A stretch of 64,000 nucleotides of DNA from Staphylococcus shinii (GTDB taxonomy: Bacteria > Bacillota > Bacilli > Staphylococcales > Staphylococcaceae): positions 1-64,000 of the forward strand of contig NZ_JAGEVL010000007.1 in the NCBI RefSeq assembly GCF_017583065.1, written 5' to 3'. Shown here piece after piece: positions 9,315 through 18,184 of the stretch. The notes under the pieces were generated by a model. That model was given only the letters and a program-made list of their open reading frames with translations, was not told the origin of the DNA and searched no databases. Position 1 is the first letter of the stretch. Every line of letters begins with the position of its first letter. Made by a program: the position numbers and the translations under genes.

Positions 9315-9398
9315 TAAATAAAAGACTTCACTTAAATTTTCACGTATAATTGTTTTAGCACTAGGTGTTAAAAGTAAACTTAGAAATGAGGTTAATAT

Positions 9399-10103
9399 AT
9401 GTCGAAAGTAATTAAAGAAATACATAAAGCTTTTGAAAGTTTAGATGATGGATTGACTGTTCTAGCAGGAGGATTTGGATTGTGTGGCATTCCAGAACAT
9501 AGTATTGAAGCAATTCGTGACAAAGGTACGAAAGGGTTAACGGTAGTTAGTAATAATTGTGGCGTCGATAATTTTGGTTTAGGTCGTTTACTAGAGCATA
9601 AACAAATTGATAAAATGATTAGCTCTTATGTAGGGGAAAATAAAATTTTTGAACAGCAACTTATTAGTGGAGAATTAGATGTTGAATTAACGCCCCAAGG
9701 AACGTTAGCTGAAAAATTACGTGCTGGTGGTGCAGGGATACCTGCTTTTTATACTAAGACAGGTGTTGGTACACAAATTGCTGAAGGTAAAGAAACACGC
9801 GACTTTGATGGCGAAACATATTTAATGGAACGTGCAATTAAAGGTGATTTTGGAATTGTAAAAGCGCAAAAAGCAGACACTTTTGGAAATCTTGTCTTTG
9901 AAAAGACAGCTCGAAACTTTAATCCGTTATGTGCAATGGCAGCTACAACAACAGTAGTTGAGGTAGAAGAATTAGTTGAAGTAGGCGAAATTGATCCGGA
10001 TGAGGTGCATATGTCTGGTATCTATGTAGATTACATCTATTTGGGTTCACATTTTGAAAAAAGGATTGAGAAACGTACGTTTAAGGAGGTTAACCATGGA
10101 TAA
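9399..10103 (+). CDS. 3-oxoacid CoA-transferase subunit A
   Basis: Alpha subunit of a succinyl-CoA:3-oxoacid (or acetate:acetoacetate) CoA-transferase, which activates acetoacetate by CoA exchange. The 234-residue protein carries the family motif GGFGLCGIPE near residue 25 and the GGAGIPAFYT loop. It starts at ATG 9399 behind GAGG. It is the first gene of an operon with subunit B, a hydroxybutyrate dehydrogenase, a membrane protein and an ornithine cyclodeaminase relative. The start of subunit B lies inside its last codons. Confidence 0.92.
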   Translation: MSKVIKEIHKAFESLDDGLTVLAGGFGLCGIPEHSIEAIRDKGTKGLTVVSNNCGVDNFGLGRLLEHKQIDKMISSYVGENKIFEQQLISGELDVELTPQGTLAEKLRAGGAGIPAFYTKTGVGTQIAEGKETRDFDGETYLMERAIKGDFGIVKAQKADTFGNLVFEKTARNFNPLCAMAATTTVVEVEELVEVGEIDPDEVHMSGIYVDYIYLGSHFEKRIEKRTFKEVNHG

Positions 10104-10743
10104 GCAATTACAACGTAAAAAGATTATTAAGCGTGCAGCGCAAGAAATTAAAAGTGATATGGTGATTAACTTAGGTATTGGTATGCCTACCTTAGTAGCA
10201 AATGAAATAAACGATCACGTAGAGAATGTTTATTTTCAATCGGAAAACGGATTGCTAGGTATCGGTCCATATCCTACAGAAGCAGAAATTGACCCAGACT
10301 TAATTAACGCAGGTAAGGAAACAGTAACGGCTGCAAAAGGTGCATCTTATTTTGATAATGCTGAATCGTTTGCCATGATTCGAGGAGGTCATATTGACTT
10401 AGCTATTCTTGGTGGTATGGAAGTTTCAGAATCAGGTGACTTAGCAAATTATATGATTCCTGGAAAGTTAGTAAAAGGAATGGGAGGGGCAATGGATTTA
10501 GTTGTCGGTGCACAAAAGGTTGTCGTTATTATGGATCATATGAATAAGCATGGAGTATCTAAGATTAAGACTCAATGCGAACTACCACTGACAGGTGCCG
10601 GTGTGGTGAATACATTGATTACTGATTTAGCTGTATTTAAATTTGAGAATGGTGTTATGAAACTTATTGAATTGCAACCTGATACGACGTTAGAGCAAGT
10701 AGAAGCTAGTACAGAGGCATATTTTGAAAATGAATTAAAGTAG
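10096..10743 (+). CDS. 3-oxoacid CoA-transferase subunit B
   Basis: Beta subunit of the same CoA-transferase, 215 residues. The catalytic glutamate that forms the CoA thioester sits in SENGLLGIGP. The start is taken at ATG 10096, directly behind AAGGAGG. It overlaps the end of subunit A by eight bases, a typical sign of coupled translation of a heteromer. Longer upstream starts would lie inside subunit A without a ribosome site. Confidence 0.93.
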   Translation: MDKQLQRKKIIKRAAQEIKSDMVINLGIGMPTLVANEINDHVENVYFQSENGLLGIGPYPTEAEIDPDLINAGKETVTAAKGASYFDNAESFAMIRGGHIDLAILGGMEVSESGDLANYMIPGKLVKGMGGAMDLVVGAQKVVVIMDHMNKHGVSKIKTQCELPLTGAGVVNTLITDLAVFKFENGVMKLIELQPDTTLEQVEASTEAYFENELK

Positions 10744-10754
10744 GTGGAACAATA

Positions 10755-11531
10755 TTGGTAAAAGATAAAGTGACGATTATAACAGGCGCAGCTAGTGGTA
10801 TAGGGTTAGGTATTGCCAAAGTATTTTTGGAAAATGAAGCAAAAGTAGTATTAGCGGATTTAAATCAAGAAAAGCTCTTTGAAGAAACAGATAAATTGAA
10901 AGCCCAAGGCTATGATTGTATAGCTATACAAGTAGATGTTACAGACGAAGAGGCAGTGAAATCAATGGTTGAGCAAACTGTCGCATATTATGGACGATTA
11001 GATATCTTGTTCAACAATGCTGGTTTGCAACACGTTGAAAGTATCGAGTCTTTTCCTACAGAAAAATTTAGACAGATGATAGACATCATGTTAACAGGAA
11101 GCTTTATCGGAACTAAATATGCATTGCCTATTATGAAACGACAACAATTTGGTCGTATTTTGAATATGGCTTCGATTAATGGTGTTATTGGTTTTGCAGG
11201 AAAAGCGGCATACAATAGTGCGAAACATGGAATTATTGGCTTAACAAAAGTAGCAGCGTTAGAAACAGCGACAGCTGGTATAACAGTCAATGCAATTTGT
11301 CCTGGCTATATAGATACACCCTTAGTGCGTAATCAAATGGCAGATTTAGCAAAAGACAGAGGCGTTGAGGTAGAACAAGTGTTAGAAGAGGTATTGTACC
11401 CGCTAATCCCACAAAAACGTTTGTTAGATATTAAAGATATTGCAGATTATGCTTTATTCTTATGTAGTGATAGTGGTAAAAGTGTAACAGGGCAAGCGGT
11501 TCTTATAGATGGGGGCTACACAGTACAATAA
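10755..11531 (+). CDS. 3-hydroxybutyrate dehydrogenase (SDR family)
   Basis: A 258-residue short-chain dehydrogenase. It shows the Rossmann motif TGAASGIG, NNAG, the catalytic tyrosine and lysine in YNSAKHG, and the C-terminal GQAVLIDGGY, with the CPGYIDTPLV segment usual in D-3-hydroxybutyrate dehydrogenases. It starts at TTG with AGGTGG seven bases upstream. Next to the CoA-transferase genes the simplest reading is oxidation of 3-hydroxybutyrate to acetoacetate, which is then activated and cleaved to acetyl-CoA. Confidence 0.88.
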   Translation: MVKDKVTIITGAASGIGLGIAKVFLENEAKVVLADLNQEKLFEETDKLKAQGYDCIAIQVDVTDEEAVKSMVEQTVAYYGRLDILFNNAGLQHVESIESFPTEKFRQMIDIMLTGSFIGTKYALPIMKRQQFGRILNMASINGVIGFAGKAAYNSAKHGIIGLTKVAALETATAGITVNAICPGYIDTPLVRNQMADLAKDRGVEVEQVLEEVLYPLIPQKRLLDIKDIADYALFLCSDSGKSVTGQAVLIDGGYTVQ

Positions 11532-11633
11532 TTTAATACTAGGGCAATTCATTTTTAAATCAATGATAATTTCCAATTGAAATATGTTACGTTAATGTTA
11601 ACAGCGTAAAGTTTAATTGGAGGTAAGTTGATA

Positions 11634-12056
11634 ATGAAAAATTCAGAGGCAAATGATAATTTCACCTTGTTTGCTAGTTCTATAGCTTTTGCTATACTTT
11701 CTGATATTTTAGATAAACAAATTTATACAAAAATTCTCACAGCAATCATGATTTTAGTATTGATTTTTGTAGTGATTCGAAATCTTAAATTCACTTTATA
11801 CCATATTAAAAATGAGAACCCGAATATTCAAACATTTATTAGCGTGAAGGTTGATTATTGGCTACTATTTGTTCGAAACCTTGTGATTTATGGTTTTTTA
11901 GCTTCATTGTTTTTTGTAACAGCTTATCTTAATGGGCGTACAATGTGGCTTTCAATATTAGCATTAGTAATAGTTATTATTGCATTTTTTATAGTTATAT
12001 CTAAATTTGAAGATAAAACAGATATTATTAATAGTGAAGAAAATCATACAGATTAG
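11634..12056 (+). CDS. Small membrane protein inside the ketone-body operon
   Basis: A 140-residue protein with about four hydrophobic segments (roughly residues 10-30, 35-55, 80-100 and 105-125) and charged ends. A TTG at 11628 is an alternative start, but the ATG at 11634 behind GGAGG is preferred. No family recognised. It lies ten bases before the ornithine cyclodeaminase-family gene in the same direction. A gap of about 100 bases after the dehydrogenase leaves room for its own promoter, so membership of the operon is not certain. Too small and featureless for a transport claim. Confidence 0.65.
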   Translation: MKNSEANDNFTLFASSIAFAILSDILDKQIYTKILTAIMILVLIFVVIRNLKFTLYHIKNENPNIQTFISVKVDYWLLFVRNLVIYGFLASLFFVTAYLNGRTMWLSILALVIVIIAFFIVISKFEDKTDIINSEENHTD

Positions 12057-12065
12057 AGGTGGCTT

Positions 12066-13019
12066 ATGCGTTATATAGATGCACAAGAACAAGCAAAGTT
12101 GTTAAATATGGAAGAGATTGTTGATGCAGTGGCAGAATCACTAAAAGCATATTCTGAAGGTAAGACAAATACCCCACTGCGTTATTCATTACCTTTTAAT
12201 GAAGATAATCGCTATCTCGTTATGCCAGCACTTTCGGATGAGTTAAAGATTGTAGGGCTTAAGACTGTGACAGTAGCTCCTAATAATACAAAAATTGGTA
12301 AAAATACCATTGTTGGCTCCGTTATTCTGTCGGATTATGAAACAGGGGAGACATTAGCTGTTTTAGAAGGATCTTATTTAACTAAGATTAGGACAGGTGC
12401 TATTTCTGGCGTGGCTACGCGATATCTTGCACGAGAAAATGCGAAAACACTGTGTGTAATCGGTACTGGAGACCAAGCACAAGGACTTATAGAAGCGGTA
12501 TTAGCCGTTAGAGATATAGAGCGTATACAATTTTACAATCGTACTTATGATAAGGCAGTTAACTTTTCTAAACAGATTGAAAAAGACCATGAACATTTAA
12601 ATCTAGTTGTATGTGATGATGTTGAAACAGCTATAGCAGATGCAGATATCATCGTAACAGCGACAAATGCACAAGCACCTGTATTCAAACAACGCCTAGC
12701 GCAAGGTGTACACGTAAATGCGGTTGGCTCATTTAAACCAGATATGCAGGAGTTACCCTCTCAAGCGATTGTGGATGCAGATAAAGTGGTGGTTGAAGCG
12801 GTAGAAGCAGCACTGGAAGAAACAGGAGATTTGATCAATCCAGTATCAGAAGGTGTGTTTGGCCGAAACCATCTGTACGGTGAACTTGGACATATCGTTG
12901 CTTCAAAGTTAGAAGGGCGCGTGTCTGAAGATGAAATCACGATATTTAAATCTGTAGGTGTTGCCATTGTAGATATTGTGGTCGCAAATTACTTTTATCA
13001 AAAAGCGATAAAATCATAA
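12066..13019 (+). CDS. Ornithine cyclodeaminase / mu-crystallin family protein
   Basis: A 317-residue NAD(P)-binding protein of the ornithine cyclodeaminase / alanine dehydrogenase / mu-crystallin family. Visible motifs are PLRYSLPF, the RTGAISGVATRYLA stretch, the nucleotide loop GTGDQAQG, and VNAVGSFKPDMQEL. It starts at ATG 12066 behind AGAGGTGG. Members interconvert amino or imino acids (ornithine to proline, alanine to pyruvate, ketimine reduction), and the substrate cannot be read from sequence. The family is not part of standard ketone-body degradation. Confidence 0.85.
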   Translation: MRYIDAQEQAKLLNMEEIVDAVAESLKAYSEGKTNTPLRYSLPFNEDNRYLVMPALSDELKIVGLKTVTVAPNNTKIGKNTIVGSVILSDYETGETLAVLEGSYLTKIRTGAISGVATRYLARENAKTLCVIGTGDQAQGLIEAVLAVRDIERIQFYNRTYDKAVNFSKQIEKDHEHLNLVVCDDVETAIADADIIVTATNAQAPVFKQRLAQGVHVNAVGSFKPDMQELPSQAIVDADKVVVEAVEAALEETGDLINPVSEGVFGRNHLYGELGHIVASKLEGRVSEDEITIFKSVGVAIVDIVVANYFYQKAIKS

Positions 13020-13034
13020 TTAAAGTTTAAAAAG

Positions 13035-13071
13035 TGAGCTAAGGCAAACTTTATTGTCTTATCCCATTTTT
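13035..13071 (+). terminator. Probable terminator of the ketone-body operon
   Basis: TGAGCTAAGGCAA pairs with TTGTCTTATCCCA with two mismatches and one G-U pair, and TTTTT follows. Confidence 0.55.
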
Positions 13072-13303
13072 AATATATAGTAATATACTGAATTTTAAGA
13101 TTTTGTAATAACTCTTTTTTTAATAAAAGTCGCTTTTTCGTCATATAATAACGATAATTTATTACAGCAATAGTGCTTTTATCTATCATAGAACAGATAA
13201 AAAATTTAAAAAATGATGATAAATTGTAAAAAAACAATAACTTAACCTTTAAAAAAACATAGTATATTATAATTGATATTTTATATCTATGAAGGAGGTT
13301 AAA

Positions 13304-14566
13304 GTGAAACAAATATTAGTTGTATTATTCATTTTTATTTTAATACTATCTCAACCTGCCTATGTATTTGCTGAGTCGTCTATTGATGTAACAAGGGCGC
13401 ATGGTAATAGCATAAGTGATTTTTATCAACCTAAAGGTAGCATTATAGCAGACAGTCAAACAGGTAGAATATTATGGGAAGAGCATATTGATAAACCATG
13501 GAGACCTGCAAGTATGTCTAAACTAATGACTTTATCAATTGTATTAGAAAAAATTCAAGATGGTACTTTATCCATGGATAAAGCGGTGACCGTAACTGCA
13601 GATGATGAACGTTTTAGTCATCACCCGTTACTAAGTAATAATATCATGCATAAGGGAACGCAATATACTATAAGAGAACTTATCAATTTACTAATTGTAC
13701 CTAGTTCTAATGTCGCAACACGTATGCTCATGCAACAGATAGAGCCTGACACAGGTAAATTTGTAGCAATGATGAACCAAAAAGCTAAAGCGCTTAAGAT
13801 GGAGCACACCCATTTTACCAATCCATTTGGCGCTGAAAATCGTAGTATAGGAAAAAAATATTTACCACCTGGTAGTAACTTAGATGAAGACAATTCGTCG
13901 ACCCCGAGAGATTTTGCTAAACTGGCTTTTTATATAAAAAATACATACCCATATATAACGGCTTTTACAAAACATATTACGTATACCAGTAAACCCAATA
14001 CTCCATATGAAGAACATTTTCATACGTATCATCATTCATTGGAAGGCGATGTTCATGAATATAAAGGGACAAACGGATTGAAGACTGGGTCGAGTGATAA
14101 AGCAGCATACAACTACACTGCTACAATAGACAGAGAGAACTTTGGGCTCGTACAAGTTGTTATGGGAGTAGGACATTGGGATGTTGATGATTCAGAGTAT
14201 AAACGTCACGTTATCGGTAATGCTTTATTAGATAAAGTGTATAATCGATTTGAATATAGAGAAGTTATGCCTAAAGGTAAACAATATATCAATGGTAAAT
14301 GGTATGACGTGGCAACATCCTTGCATGATGTCGTTGAAAAGGGACAACAAATTAAGTTTGAAGTTAAAAATAACCAATTATTAGTTGCGGATACTAAGCG
14401 ACAATATCTCACAAGTGATATGAAACAACCAAGTGTCATGGTGACCCCCCTTAAACAAAATTATCTACATATAGCAAGTCAATATGGATGGTATTTACTA
14501 ATTGCGCTGTGCTTAAGTGTTGTTTTATATATATTTATTAGAACTAAAAAAATACAGATAAAATGA
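13304..14566 (+). CDS. D-alanyl-D-alanine carboxypeptidase, PBP4-like
   Basis: Low-molecular-weight penicillin-binding protein that trims or crosslinks peptidoglycan stem peptides outside the membrane. The 420-residue product begins with a signal peptide ending near VFAES. It carries the three active-site motifs: SMSK (nucleophile serine), SSN and KTG in GLKTGSSDKA. It ends with a transmembrane anchor (WYLLIALCLSVVLYIF) and basic residues. Length and anchor match staphylococcal PBP4. The GTG at 13304 is placed ideally behind AAGGAGG; an ATG at 13289 overlaps that site. In S. aureus pbp4 lies beside abcA, but no ABC gene is adjacent here. Confidence 0.9.
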   Translation: MKQILVVLFIFILILSQPAYVFAESSIDVTRAHGNSISDFYQPKGSIIADSQTGRILWEEHIDKPWRPASMSKLMTLSIVLEKIQDGTLSMDKAVTVTADDERFSHHPLLSNNIMHKGTQYTIRELINLLIVPSSNVATRMLMQQIEPDTGKFVAMMNQKAKALKMEHTHFTNPFGAENRSIGKKYLPPGSNLDEDNSSTPRDFAKLAFYIKNTYPYITAFTKHITYTSKPNTPYEEHFHTYHHSLEGDVHEYKGTNGLKTGSSDKAAYNYTATIDRENFGLVQVVMGVGHWDVDDSEYKRHVIGNALLDKVYNRFEYREVMPKGKQYINGKWYDVATSLHDVVEKGQQIKFEVKNNQLLVADTKRQYLTSDMKQPSVMVTPLKQNYLHIASQYGWYLLIALCLSVVLYIFIRTKKIQIK

Positions 14567-14603
14567 AATAGGTTATGTAAGTAATAAAACGTTCAACCAA
14601 CAT

Positions 14604-14640
14604 TAAAAAAACTCCTAGAGTTAAACTTTAGGAGTCTTTA
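14604..14640. terminator. Bidirectional terminator
   Basis: ACTCCTAGAGTT and AACTTTAGGAGT form a hairpin. An A-run on the left gives a U-run on the minus strand and TCTTTAATG follows on the plus strand, so it can serve both the carboxypeptidase gene and the converging epimerase remnant. Confidence 0.85.
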
Positions 14641-14648
14641 ATGTTTAA

Positions 14649-15026
14649 TTATTTAATTGAATTCATATCTTGTTTCCATGATGGATATATTAATTTCCCA
14701 CCTTGATTTTTGAATTTAGTATTATCAGCACCACGTTCATGTGATTCTGAAGTTTGAATATTGATTTCAGGGTTCACATTTAATAAGCCTGCATACCATT
14801 CTGCCCATACATCACCTTTGACTGGCTCATCATCTACGATATTATAAATACCGGATTCAAAGTTTAATGCTTGAATTGCTACTTCTACTGCGTCATCAAT
14901 ATGAATAAATGATTGTATCCCCTCAGTCATTGTGACCGTTCCTTCAATAAACGAGTTATAAATCATACCATCTTTACCGTACCATGTACCTGGGCCGTAT
15001 AGTAAGCCGTAACGAAGTACAACATG
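14649..15026 (-). pseudogene. C-terminal remnant of an NAD(P)-dependent sugar epimerase
   Basis: The minus strand encodes the C-terminal third of an extended-SDR epimerase: VVLRYGLLYGPGTWYGKDG, then SFIHIDDAVEVAIQAL and YNIVDDEPV. Homology stops abruptly at about 15026, where an in-frame stop and unrelated AT-rich sequence begin. The Rossmann domain and catalytic YxxxK are absent, and the N-terminal part was not found on the other side of the island near 22.2 kb. An ATG at 14966 could start a 105-residue fragment, but without a cofactor domain it cannot be a working epimerase. This is the left edge of the accessory island. Confidence 0.8.
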
Positions 15027-15330
15027 TCACTTTTCTTTTTATATTGTAGTAATTTTCTTTGTTAAATTGCAAAAAGTTTCGCTTATATTTGAATATCACT
15101 TTACTTGGTATATTAGAAAAGTAACATTTAAAAACAAAAAGCATCCTACATTAGTTTGTAGGATGCCATATATGCTAAGAAAGATAGCTCTAGGCTAGGA
15201 AACTATAATTAGATAGCAACAATAAAGGTTAAAAGTATACAAAACAATATACTTATAAATTGATTTGTATACTATTTATAAAATGAATTAAACCAACAAG
15301 GCCATTAAAACTTTTAAGTAACAACGATAC
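15027..15330. other. Island left flank, no gene seen
   Basis: AT-rich non-coding stretch between the epimerase remnant and the exporter gene. It contains one clear minus-strand terminator (15125-15166) and a spaced 10-bp inverted repeat, AGTATACAAA at 15234-15243 and TTTGTATACT at 15264-15273. No open frame with a ribosome site. Confidence 0.6.
15125..15166 (-). terminator. Rho-independent terminator of the exporter-thioesterase transcript
   Basis: GCATCCTACA and TGTAGGATGC form a perfect 10-bp stem with a 6-base loop. On the minus strand it is followed by TTTTTGTTTTT. Confidence 0.9.
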
Positions 15331-16278
15331 CTAAAAAAATCTGAGTAAAATAATACCAATAATTATTAAAACAATTCCTATGGATTTACGGAAAGTTATT
15401 TTGTTTTTAGGTATACCAAGCAAACCAAACTGATCAATAATTAAGGCCATTAGCATTTGCCCTAACATACCAGCTATAGTTGTAAGCGCAGCACCTAAGT
15501 AAGGCATTAAAAAAATATTAACAGTAATAAAAATAACCCCAAAAATCCCTCCAACAAAATAAAAGGGATTAAGTTTTCCATGCTCTTTATCATTGTTTTT
15601 TAAAGAGAAATTTCTGTTTGTTAAAATTTTAATTAGTAATAGTGTAATAAAACCTACCATAAAAGAAATTAAAGAAGCCATGATTGTAGAATCTAATTGT
15701 TGGCCAAGCTGACTGTTAATAGTAGTTTGTAAAGGTGGACAAAAACCGAAAATAAATCCTAAAAACAACCATACATATAAATATAAACTTGATTTCTTTT
15801 TATTTGGATTTCTTACATAATTCATTAAAACAATACCTAAAATTAATAAAATAATACCTACAGCTTTAAAGAATGTAAAAGGTTGAACGGATGCTCCTAG
15901 CCAACCAAACGTATCGATAATAACTCCCATAATCATTTGGCCTGTTAAGGTAATAACAACAGTTAAAGAAGCGCCTAATTTAGGTAATAATAGTAAATTT
16001 CCGGTTAAAAAGATAACACCTAAAAGTCCCCCAGTAATCCAATAAAAATTTACTGATTGCTGTTCTATATAACTAAAAGTTAGCATAGTTGGGTTTAATA
16101 GTAGATTGAGGAATATTAGAAATACAGTTCCTACTGCAAAAGAAATTGTAGATGCATATATCGGTGATTTTGTATACATATTCAGTTTTGAATTGATAGA
16201 TGTCTGAAAAGGGATAAACATCCCGCCAATAATGCCAATAAAAAATAGCCCAATTAACATTTTTACCACGCTTTCCAT
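15331..16278 (-). CDS. DMT-superfamily transporter with two YdcZ (DUF606) domains
   Basis: A 315-residue membrane protein made of two homologous halves of about five helices each. Both halves open with a related motif (IPFQTSINSKL near residue 23, PPLQTTINSQLG near residue 186) and end in an LGxxLT...GMxxxD..G pattern (GASLTVVITLTGQMIMG; GAALTTIAGMLGQMLMA). This is the fused form of the YdcZ group of the drug/metabolite superfamily, probably an exporter. The start at 16278 has no strong ribosome site; an ATG at 16260 is possible. It is the last gene of the minus-strand group with the thioesterase. Substrate unknown. Confidence 0.85.
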   Translation of the reverse strand: MESVVKMLIGLFFIGIIGGMFIPFQTSINSKLNMYTKSPIYASTISFAVGTVFLIFLNLLLNPTMLTFSYIEQQSVNFYWITGGLLGVIFLTGNLLLLPKLGASLTVVITLTGQMIMGVIIDTFGWLGASVQPFTFFKAVGIILLILGIVLMNYVRNPNKKKSSLYLYVWLFLGFIFGFCPPLQTTINSQLGQQLDSTIMASLISFMVGFITLLLIKILTNRNFSLKNNDKEHGKLNPFYFVGGIFGVIFITVNIFLMPYLGAALTTIAGMLGQMLMALIIDQFGLLGIPKNKITFRKSIGIVLIIIGIILLRFF

Positions 16279-16382
16279 AATATAAGAATTTAAATTTTTA
16301 AATCGTAATCATTGGTTAATTAGTCTTGTAGTAAAATTATATAGGTAGTAGTATATTTTTTTATAATTCTTAATAGAAGATA

Positions 16383-17168
16383 TTAATTATCTTCTTCAAG
16401 AACAAATGATATCCAATGTCCGAATTCACATGCTAAATGCATTTGATGTTGCCTTATCATTGAATTTGGTAAAATACCTGGAAATTCAACGAGAGCTTTA
16501 AAACGAAAGCCATCATTTTCTTTTTTAATTTGATGTCTCATTCCACCAATAATAGTGCCGTTATTTAATTTTGCAACGCCAGGGAGTTCAATGTCATAAT
16601 CTGATGATTTTTTGGATTTTAATTTACTTTCATCATAGTAGTGAGCAAAAAATCTTGTTGGCAAGGGTGAACCACCTGTTAACTCAAGCACTTCTTGAAC
16701 TTCTGAAGTTATCCCTTGTAGCACATAGTGATCTGGATTAGAACTAATATTCATAAAATCATGGTTTTCATTTTTTTCCATCATAATTTGATTTATAGAT
16801 GCCATGACTTGCTCAGGATTTAGACTGCTATTAGGAACAAATATTTCTGCGATACTGAATTTTCTTTTTCCGAACGAGAGTTTTTCAGCGATCATGGACA
16901 TAGCATTACCTATTGTATATCTCTTTTTCATCACATTTCTAATCTGGTCAAAACCTAATTCCATTTTTGCATTTACAATTTCGTTTCTCATCGCATTAAT
17001 ATCTTTGTTTTTTTTCAAAGCTGAAAAATTCTTTTCGAATTTTGCGTTAGCTTTTTTGTTTAAGTATTTGTGAGTAGCTGCTAATCTTTTGATCTCCCAT
17101 TCCTTTATTTCATTGAATGTTAATTCATTTCCGTTAACTGAAAAAATTAATCTATTTTCTTTAATCAT
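16383..17168 (-). CDS. Hypothetical protein, unrecognised, partner of the thioesterase gene
   Basis: A 261-residue soluble protein with no signal peptide or membrane helix. The first 100 residues are Lys/Asn-rich and probably helical. The C-terminal half is beta-rich with ELPGVAKLNNGTIIGGMRHQ and a His-containing QHQMHLACEFGHW near the end. The start has AGGAGG upstream, and the gene follows the thioesterase by 23 bases, so the two are very likely one transcript. I do not recognise the family. Steady companionship with the thioesterase would suggest a role in acyl-thioester handling, but that is inference only. Confidence 0.7.
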   Translation of the reverse strand: MIKENRLIFSVNGNELTFNEIKEWEIKRLAATHKYLNKKANAKFEKNFSALKKNKDINAMRNEIVNAKMELGFDQIRNVMKKRYTIGNAMSMIAEKLSFGKRKFSIAEIFVPNSSLNPEQVMASINQIMMEKNENHDFMNISSNPDHYVLQGITSEVQEVLELTGGSPLPTRFFAHYYDESKLKSKKSSDYDIELPGVAKLNNGTIIGGMRHQIKKENDGFRFKALVEFPGILPNSMIRQHQMHLACEFGHWISFVLEEDN

Positions 17169-17191
17169 TATTAATCCTCCTAAGCATTTGA

Positions 17192-18016
17192 TTACTCTTT
17201 ATAGTAGACAATTTGACTAGTGGTAGCTAGTAATTGCCCCTCTGCCGTCCATAATTCTGCTGTTTGATCAAAATATCCATTGTAAAATTGAAACGCACGG
17301 GCGTAACCTAAGACTTCCTTATCACCATGTTTTTCTAGGACTTTGGAATCAGTATGGAAATAAATGGTAAGAGATACTGTACCGATAGGTACTAAGGCAT
17401 TTCTTTTAACATAAATACGTGGGAAAAATGCATCACACATAGCTGTTAATGATATAAAATCAATGTTTCTTTTGGGGTTGTCTTTCATCCACTGAACCGT
17501 AATAGAGTCAGAAGGATCGTCTGAACTTGATGCAGAAAACATTTTTGGGATTCCTTTGATGATTCTTATGTCATAGTTATCTAACCAGGGAGGCATCTCT
17601 CCAAATTGAATAGGTTTTATATATTCTTCGGATGGAACATTTGGGAATTTAGCTTCTAAAGAGGACCAAGTCTCTCTTCGATTAGACAAAACTGCAGTTC
17701 CTGTAATGACAACTTCCTTATTTTGAAACATTTCAACGAACCAATGTTGTGTAGAACGGTTTGTTCTAATTGGAGTTGATTGGATACTTAAATTCCCAGC
17801 TAGAACGGGAGCTGCATAATTGATAGTTAAAGATATTGGTTCTCCAATACATTTGGGATGTTGTATTATAGATTTTAGAATTGTAGATGCTGTTATACCA
17901 CCGTATTGTCCAACCATATTTGCGTAACGTTTTGATGTACGTCCATAATAAATGTTAGATTTTCTAAATAGTTCTGTAGCTCTATCCAATGGATGACGTT
18001 GTTCATTAGAGTCCAT
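17192..18016 (-). CDS. Acyl-CoA thioesterase family protein (TesB/4HBT-like)
   Basis: A 274-residue double-hotdog protein. The N-terminal domain has GQYGGITASTILKSI and an ISLTINYAAPV strand; the C-terminal domain has VPIGTVSLTIYFHTD and ends with ELWTAEGQLLATTSQIVYY, which matches the terminal strand of TesB-like thioesterases and FabZ-like folds. It starts behind AAAGGGG. It is the first gene of a minus-strand group with the unknown 261-residue protein and a YdcZ exporter, downstream of a TetR gene. Likely activity is hydrolysis of an acyl-CoA or a related acyl transfer; substrate unknown. Confidence 0.78.
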   Translation of the reverse strand: MDSNEQRHPLDRATELFRKSNIYYGRTSKRYANMVGQYGGITASTILKSIIQHPKCIGEPISLTINYAAPVLAGNLSIQSTPIRTNRSTQHWFVEMFQNKEVVITGTAVLSNRRETWSSLEAKFPNVPSEEYIKPIQFGEMPPWLDNYDIRIIKGIPKMFSASSSDDPSDSITVQWMKDNPKRNIDFISLTAMCDAFFPRIYVKRNALVPIGTVSLTIYFHTDSKVLEKHGDKEVLGYARAFQFYNGYFDQTAELWTAEGQLLATTSQIVYYKE

Positions 18017-18039
18017 AATAAAGCCCCTTTCTTTTAATG

Positions 18040-18051
18040 TACTTATAAGTA
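18040..18051. promoter_or_regulatory. Palindrome upstream of the thioesterase gene, possible TetR operator
   Basis: TACTTATAAGTA is a perfect 12-bp palindrome about 25 bases upstream of the thioesterase start, close to where a promoter must lie. It is a candidate operator for the adjacent TetR-type regulator. Confidence 0.35.
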
Positions 18052-18078
18052 TATGCTTAATTTTTTATTTATATAAAT

Positions 18079-18128
18079 AACCTCTTATGACATTGATATC
18101 TTAAAAGGTATCAATGTCATAAGAGGTT
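18079..18128. terminator. Perfect 20-bp inverted repeat between the TetR and thioesterase genes
   Basis: The arms are 18079-18098 (AACCTCTTATGACATTGATA) and 18109-18128, exact reverse complements around a 10-base loop. On the minus strand it follows the TetR stop codon, so it may terminate that transcript, although the following sequence is only moderately U-rich. It could instead be a regulator site or an element end. Confidence 0.6.
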
Positions 18129-18184
18129 TGCCAGAATTAAAATTCGACTTAAGTTTTATTATAAGACAAAAATATGATTTTGTT

